Positions 58,541-64,000 of a stretch of DNA of 64,000 bases are shown here, in pieces (positions within the stretch are counted from its first letter, which is position 1; each line of letters starts with the position of its first letter). The translations under genes were made by a program, and so were the position numbers. The notes under the pieces were generated by a model. It was given only the letters and a program-made list of their open reading frames with translations. It had not been told where the DNA came from and searched no databases. This stretch comes from Phylloscopus collybita (Eukaryota > Chordata > Aves > Passeriformes > Phylloscopidae), in assembly GCA_027886175.1 (NCBI GenBank), contig JAJNNQ010000006.1:806001-870000 (forward strand). The letters are read 5' to 3'.

Positions 58541-59169
58541 TTTAGAATGACTAGTGATTCCATGGGGGGGATGCAATGTTGAAAGACACTTTGTGTGCAA
58601 TGTCACATTAAAGTTCATGCTGTCAGACAAGATGGTGTCTCATATGCAGCCTCATCAGGAAAGATTTGAAAAATGTCTAGACTTTAATTTCCCTGGCATT
58701 TCAGGTTTGGTCCCAGGTTCACAACAATGCTTATAAATGTGACAGGGTTTTGAGAAGATAATGATCGATTCACCAGCTCATCCTGGTGGTTCATGTCATC
58801 CCATGTCAGGGCTCTATCACACTGGTCTGTGGTACGTGCTTCCAAGGACAGTAGAGGATCTTGAAAACGAGTGAGTTCCTTGCATGTGCAGGGCCAATCA
58901 CAGCTCACAACTAAGCAAATCCTTTTGCTCTGACTTTTCAGCAGTGACCTTTGGATTGCAATCAACCTTGGAACGCCCAATCTGAAAAGGCAACATTTTT
59001 GGCGTGCCGTGAAAGCGAGGCTTTATAATAGAAACTACTTTTGCAACTTTTACTGTATGACTTGCACTCAAGAGGATGCTGTAACTAACTGCTGAGCACA
59101 GTCTTTCTATGAGAAGAGATGCAATCCAGCTAACCCTGTCCTGTGTGCACAGCCAAAGAAACCACTTAA
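58541..59169. other. Non-coding unique sequence
   Basis: Two overlapping minus-strand openings (58,684-58,980 and 58,898-59,200) have somewhat protein-like composition but no domain I recognise. They are not called as a gene. Confidence 0.5.
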
Positions 59170-59185
59170 CCCCTTGAATAAGGGG
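59170..59185. other. Short perfect hairpin (6-bp stem, 4-base loop)
   Basis: CCCCTT-GAAT-AAGGGG is a perfect inverted repeat. Six base pairs is short enough to be chance, but it lies only 18 bases before a far longer perfect hairpin. Confidence 0.85.
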
Positions 59186-59203
59186 CTGCATATGTGGCAA
59201 AAG

Positions 59204-59242
59204 CTCTATCCACTGATAACCCAGTATTATCAGTGGATAGAG
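59204..59242. other. Perfect 16-bp inverted repeat with 7-base loop
   Basis: CTCTATCCACTGATAA (59,204-59,219) is followed by the loop CCCAGTA and then by its exact reverse complement TTATCAGTGGATAGAG (59,227-59,242). A perfect 16-bp stem with a tight loop is far beyond chance expectation for a 64-kb window and would fold stably in RNA or single-stranded DNA. No tRNA, microRNA family or transposon terminus is recognised. A recent template-switch (copy-and-invert) replication error would produce exactly this geometry. Confidence 0.9.
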
Positions 59243-60469
59243 GGTTTTCCCAATAACTTCAGTGATATCTCTGACTTGTTCTGGTTCTTAATTTGTCTTG
59301 CTGGATCATATTCCTTATACAATTATGGCTCTGAATGGCTGATAAACTCTCCTTTTAGCTTGATTTTTGACTGGCAGTGTCTGGGAAGTAGCCTGCCTCC
59401 TTCAGACCCTTAGCTGGTGCTGATATCGCAGGCACTCACTGAAGCAGCCCTCCAAAGTCAACAGAAGAAGACCCAGAGCAAGCAAAAGCCAGAGAGACAT
59501 CTCACCTGAGTGTAGGCCACTGTGCTGGGACATGGGCCCTCCTGCTGGACCCCTGTAAGGGCTGACACTACCGGGTGCTCAAGGGACTATGGTATGATTT
59601 CTCTCTCCTCATCTTCTAATAAAATCTGTTTCTGGGTGGGTCCTCTGGTCAGACCTAGTCACACTTAGTCAATGGGCGGGCATAGGCACTTTTAGGAAGC
59701 CATTCTCGAGACCTTTTTAACACAACTCTCTTAGTAAAGGGCAGCCATACCTTAAAATAAGCTCATTGCTCTCCTCTGTGAGTCCAGGCAATGTCAGACT
59801 CAGGCAGCCACAGTGCACATTTGACCAGACAAAACCGTGCATCTTACACCTAGGTACAAACTAAGTGCTTAAATTGGCCAGCCTGGATCTTACCCAGTGT
59901 GCTCTGGTGTGCGCACAAAAGTGAATGACTTTCTCACCCACCTCCTGAGGTCAGTTTGAAGACCCCCTTTACTCCATAAAATGCCATTGCTATTGAATCA
60001 TGGGGCCAGTCTAGATCCTCCTCCTTTCGCTTAATTGCAAACTGTTACTGTGTGCCATAAAAGGTTTATGCAAGCATACCCAAGCGGGTTTGAATGCTTT
60101 CCACTTCCCTGCTTCTGCACGTGAGAACTCTCTCACTCCCATTTGCAGATTCTCAGCAGATCTGGGGGTTGTGACTGAATGCCTCCAAGCTGGGGGATGC
60201 AAGCGACGGCAGTGTTTGGAGTCAGTGACCGCACTCATACTCACCATAATCATGAGCACGTACAAGCCACAGGGAATTGTTAACATTGAGACTGATTTGG
60301 CCATAACAAAAGTCTCAACTGGATTTTGTTATAAAGTGCCTCATTAGTCTGATATTCCTTGTGACATCCCATTGGCAGTAGATCTGAATAGAGAGTTTTT
60401 TCCTGTCTCACACATGAGCAATAGGCACAAATTCCCATGTCAGCCAAAACCAGGCCTGCTTTCCACACG
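59243..60469. other. Non-coding; possible LTR-like or retroposed segment at 59,500-59,700
   Basis: The part around 59,570-59,690 has a pyrimidine-rich run, an AATAAA signal (59,620) and a GT-rich segment just after, an arrangement seen in LTRs and in 3' ends of transcripts. No primer-binding site, terminal TG...CA pair or retroviral gene is recognised, so this is only noted. The rest shows no gene. Confidence 0.35.
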
Positions 60470-60662
60470 AGATGTGTAATCTGTGGAACAGATTGCCCAG
60501 GGAGGTTGTGAAGCCTCCCTCACTGAAGATATTCAAGAACTGTCTGGACACAGGTCTGTGCCACGTGCTCTAGGATGACCCTGCTTGAGCAGGGAGCTTG
60601 CAGCAGATGACCCACTGTGGTCCCTTCCAACTCGACCCACTCTGCAATTCTGTGATTGTGTA
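60470..60662 (+). mobile_element. CR1 LINE 3'-terminal fragment, plus strand
   Basis: The plus strand encodes the last ORF2 residues, WNRLPREVVKPPSLKIFKN, at about 60,483-60,540. The CR1 tail follows: GATGACCCTGCTTGAGCAGG, then GTGGTCCCTTCCAACTCGAC near 60,618. It ends in CAATTCTGTGATTGTG, the CR1 terminal short repeat. Only the final roughly 190 bases remain. Confidence 0.88.
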
Positions 60663-61049
60663 TCTGAAGGACTGAGTCTGCAAGATGCTGAACATCCCCC
60701 GGTGATGAGAGGAGCCAGGTAGTTATTTGCCTCAGTCTCTGGGATAATCTAGCCCAAAAAGGGAATGGAAAGTTCAAGAGCTTATTTAAGAGCTCTGTGC
60801 CCAAACTTAGCTCGTGCAAAAGGAATCTGCAGGCTGAGCGAGTGCAGCCTGCTGCACAGCTCTCTCTCCTCGTCACCCCCTGGGATGAGCTGAGGAGTAT
60901 CGCAACCCGAGCAGCGACTGCACCTGCTGAAATCAAAAGGAAATTGCCACGCACAGGGCATCTGCTGGATTGTGTAAATACGAAACATGCTTGGGTATGC
61001 AGAGCAGCCGTGGACAGCAGGACTACTAATCTGACATGGAACACAAGGA
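60663..61049. other. Unique spacer between two CR1 fragments
   Basis: No CR1 homology is seen here. The long minus-strand frame at 60,520-61,212 (230 codons) runs through this spacer and joins CR1 sequence at both ends. It is a chance opening, not a gene. Confidence 0.6.
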
Positions 61050-61475
61050 GCAAAAGAGGGCTAGCTGTGCTCCTGCTCATGCAGCCCAGGATGCGGCTCA
61101 TCTCCTCTGCTGCCATAAGGTGCAGCTGGCTCACGGTCACCTTGTTGGCCACCAGGACAGCCAGATCCTTCTTTGCAGATCTGCTTTCCACCTGGCTGCT
61201 CCCTGCCTCCACTGGTGCACAGGGTTATTCCCCTAGGGTCAGGGCACTGCATTTCCCCTGCTTGACTTCATAATGTTCCTGTTGGACCACTTCTCCAGCC
61301 TCCTTACATCCCCATGCACGACTTAGTACCACTGGTGACCTCACTGACGAGGCAAGCTGTCCTGTTAAGTCATGTTTCTGAATCAAAACCTGACAAACTC
61401 CTCCAGCTGGACTCTGAACCACTGCCCACCACTCTGGCAATACAGCCAACTTTCCCTTCACGTTATATCCAAATC
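61050..61475 (-). mobile_element. CR1 LINE internal fragment (ORF2, RT thumb region), minus strand
   Basis: On the minus strand the pieces run in CR1 order. First is a GSEPLPT-like block near 61,410-61,440. Then come KWSNRNIM-like and GNAVP-like blocks near 61,245-61,300 (family form KWxNxNLMKFNKxKCKVLHLG). Next is EAGSSQVESRSAKKDLAVLV at about 61,150-61,210, and then VTVSQLHLMAAEEMSRILGCM near 61,080-61,140 (family MSQQCALAAKKANGILGCI). Both ends are truncated and the frame shifts at least once. The orientation is opposite to the CR1 tail at 60.47-60.66 kb. Confidence 0.82.
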
Positions 61476-64000
61476 ACAATAATTAGGGCATGCCCTATAA
61501 AACATTAACTTTACAGATGAAGCCGCCATGGTTAGGAATTGAAAATGTATCTGCTTTTCCTTTTGAATGCAGTTATCCCTGTTTGAAAGAGAGTCATTCC
61601 TCTTCTCTGCTGCTATCTAGACATGCAAAACTATTCAAACTGCTGATCCCATGAGAAACAGCAAATGTCATCACAAACATCACAGGAACAATCTATTTGG
61701 CTCTGTAACAATACTTCTCACTAGTAAGGAGGAATAAATTTTATTTAATGAATTACAGATCAAAGGCCCTGAACCAATCCTTGGTATCACCTCACTCATT
61801 ACTTGGCCAGAGGAAAGACAATATTCCTGATACACCCAGACATCTCTGTTTATCTGAACGATCTGAAAGAGAGATTTGTAGTTGTTCCAATTAGATTCAT
61901 AAAGAATATACTGCACGCTTGGCTATCTCCGAGATGAAAACCCTGTGCAATGCACTGTTGTTAAATTGCTGATCACCTGCAGGGACAACGACCTCGATTC
62001 CGTAGCACCCTCTTAATAGCTAAGGCGAGAGATCCTCTGCAATTGCAGTCAAGAGTTCATTCTGTTTGCTAAGCCATTACGGTCATTATTCTAATTACCT
62101 ATCAAGGCCTATTCTTGTGTGTGGTGCTGCACAAAGACAAAGGGAATATTGTTTCTGTAGCTGAAAGTTTGCACTCTTAATCAAAGAAGAAGAGCATTCA
62201 GGCACCTAACAAATTGAGTGAGTTAGGGAGGGGAAGAAATTACTCTACGAATTAGCTAGGAAATGTTTGTGAGGAAAATGTCTGGGTGAAAAACTGATGT
62301 GTTGCTGTCAATCTCCAGCCCCTATTTTCTTGCAAAGTGGAGTGCAGGAAGGCTGAGTGTCTAATAGCCTGCTTCACAGGCAGTAATTCTTCTGGAATAT
62401 GGTGACTGATTTGCTTGACATTTCCTCTGGCGTCAGTGGTATTAGAACCATCAGGCAATTTCTGGGAAGATAATTTGTTCGTTTCTACTATGTGTTGATA
62501 AGGAACAAAGAGATGTTAAGTGCTGAAATCTCCCCAAAATCCAGTGTGATTTGGATGCAAATCTCAGGAATCTTTTCTTTTGTGTAATCTAAGAATTTAT
62601 ACAATTCCCTTTTCTATTTCATTAACAAAGTTTCCTGCTGGCAGCATCCAAAATAAATTTGAGATCTGGCATAACATATAGACATGACTGTAGAGAAAAA
62701 TGATTTTGTTAATTTAATCAATAATATGCCCTTATGCGGAAACCTTGTCAGCATGTAATTATATATCCAAGCAAAGGTATTGCTACATGCTTCTTAATAA
62801 GACAATTGCAGAGCAAAGCTGTGAACTTAAAAGGAACAGAGAGGCTTCAGATACCCAAAATATTCTATAGTACATGTGCAGACAAAATTGCCAGTGCTGG
62901 TGTTGTAGGACGTCATTGTAATCCTTTTATTTATCAAAAACAGCTATTTGGGATTTTTTTTACTCTTTTTTTGGGTAGTGGCAGAGATCATGATGGTCCC
63001 TGCTGATTAATCAGGTTCCCTAGACAGGAGTCCCTTGGCTTGGGTTTGAACGAGTTTGCGCTGTATTAGATGGCTTGGCCCAGGAGACTGGCCTGTTTAC
63101 TTTTGTCTGTATTCCTAACCTTTCTGTTCCTGTTTTTGTCACCTACACAGCACTTCAGAGACAATTCTGCTCCCATGATTACCATGGCCACCTAGTGATG
63201 CTTGGCTTGGCTTTTTTGCAGTGCCTCTGCTGCACCAATAGTGACTATTTGCAGCAGGAGCCATTTGAGAGCCCATGGCAGGACAGCCCTTGTCCTAATC
63301 ACCATGAAGAAATAGCTGTGCTTTTTTTTGTTACATCCCTTCCTTTTTTCTTCTTCCCCCACCTATTGCTACTGCCCACACATCTAGGTCTTGGAACAGA
63401 GTTAATATTTCCTGGTGTTTTATCCAAGGTGCAGGTTAGACACACAAAGGCATGAGCACCTTCCCATGCAGGAGCCAGTTAGGCTAATTAGCTGATGTGA
63501 ACATGAGCTGAATGACTTTCAAGGTCACCTCATATCTGAGAATTGCTTTTGTGCTACATAGAGCTCAAACCTCCCAGCAGTGTCTCTCGCTCAACCCCTA
63601 TTTTCCGCTTTTTTTTTTTAGTTTGGTGAACCCAGCTCCCTTGTTACCCTGGATCATGGACAGTTGAATTCACTCATTCTTCAAGCTCAATGGAACGAAA
63701 GATTTGGGCCCAGAGTCCCGAGGTATCACCAAAACGCACGTAACAGGAGTGATGAGCATATTGCCTGCTCTGCTGGTTGCTGCATGTTGGAGATCAGTGC
63801 TCCCTGTGCATGTGATCAGCTCCTTCTGGAAGCCCAGACAAGATTTCAGGTCTATCAGCTTTTAAAAGCTCTTGCTATTTACCAGTACAAGCATTTAACA
63901 GCATGCAGCTTCCTAAAACACATCTCTTTCCCCCTCTTGATTAGTTTAAGAAGAGGAAATACCCTTATTTATAAGAATAAATTAGTGAGAAAAGACTGAG
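61476..64000. other. Non-coding unique sequence
   Basis: No exon, RNA gene or repeat is recognised to the end of the window. AT-rich words with TAATTA/ATTAAT occur at 62,080-62,100 and 62,700-62,730. The plus-strand frame 63,075-63,455 is Phe/Leu/Cys-rich without a domain. The frame running to the right edge (63,664-63,999) has no recognisable family. Confidence 0.6.

Noticed and set aside
58684..59200. Two overlapping minus-strand frames considered as a retroviral or cellular coding relic
   Set aside because: No conserved motif could be named and there is no continuity between the two frames.
59174..59413. 79-codon plus frame with a hydrophobic segment, considered as an envelope-like relic
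   Set aside because: No recognisable retroviral landmark, and the frame crosses the perfect hairpin. The hydrophobic run is too weak as evidence.
60520..61212. 230-codon minus-strand frame, the longest in the window
   Set aside because: Its N-terminal part is minus-strand CR1 ORF2, its middle is unique spacer and its end is the antisense of a CR1 tail. It is a chance join, not a gene.

Overview
The window looks like non-coding DNA from a bird nuclear genome, either intergenic or deep intronic. The main evidence is at least six fragments of CR1 (chicken repeat 1) LINEs, several ending in the avian CR1 3' terminus (a GGTTGGAAGGGACC-like block next to short CAGAATC / ATTCTGTGA-like units). Interspersed repeats are otherwise scarce, CpG is generally depleted, and microsatellites and long T/A homopolymers are frequent. 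Placement within birds is not possible from sequence alone; the ATTCTGTGA form of the tail is only a weak hint of a neoavian or passerine host.

I recognise no host protein-coding exon, tRNA, rRNA, snRNA or CRISPR. Every open reading frame is short (230 codons or fewer). Most overlap others in several frames, many consist of low-complexity translation, and none resembles a known host protein. The only real coding signal is decayed reverse-transcriptase sequence inside the CR1 copies, so no host CDS is called.

Layout. 1-20.7 kb: unique sequence with a (CA)n array near 3.3 kb, a CpG-bearing candidate conserved block at 6.55-6.72 kb, and a 53-bp T-rich tract at 9.3 kb. 20.7-22.8 kb: two old CR1 fragments of opposite orientation, with three RUNX-type sites between them. 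22.8-32 kb: mostly unique, with a homeodomain-site cluster at 24.5 kb. 32-38.6 kb: an apparent L2-type relic at 32.1 kb, an ancient MIR-type SINE at 33.2 kb, T-tracts, and a paired SOX motif at 38.58 kb. 38.6-45.3 kb: unique, with small tandem arrays. 45.37-46.75 kb: the largest CR1, on the minus strand, with its polymerase core missing and an (ATCC)n array at the junction. 48.35-49.9 kb: a GC/CpG-richer block dense in transcription-factor-like motifs, with a 41-bp minisatellite and a strong G-quadruplex-type C/G tract; this is the best candidate regulatory region. 50-57.5 kb: unique. 57.5-61.5 kb: a CR1 tail, a MIR-like SINE, a TTAA-rich cluster, a perfect 16-bp hairpin, and two CR1 pieces in opposite orientation. 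61.5-64 kb: unique.

There is no gene system to reconstruct. The window reads as a gene desert or large intron with old retroposons and a few possible cis-regulatory elements. The regulatory calls rest on motif density and composition only and need cross-species alignment. I found no convincing undescribed biological system; the most unusual local structures are the perfect hairpin at 59.2 kb and the CR1 with a microsatellite in place of its RT core.
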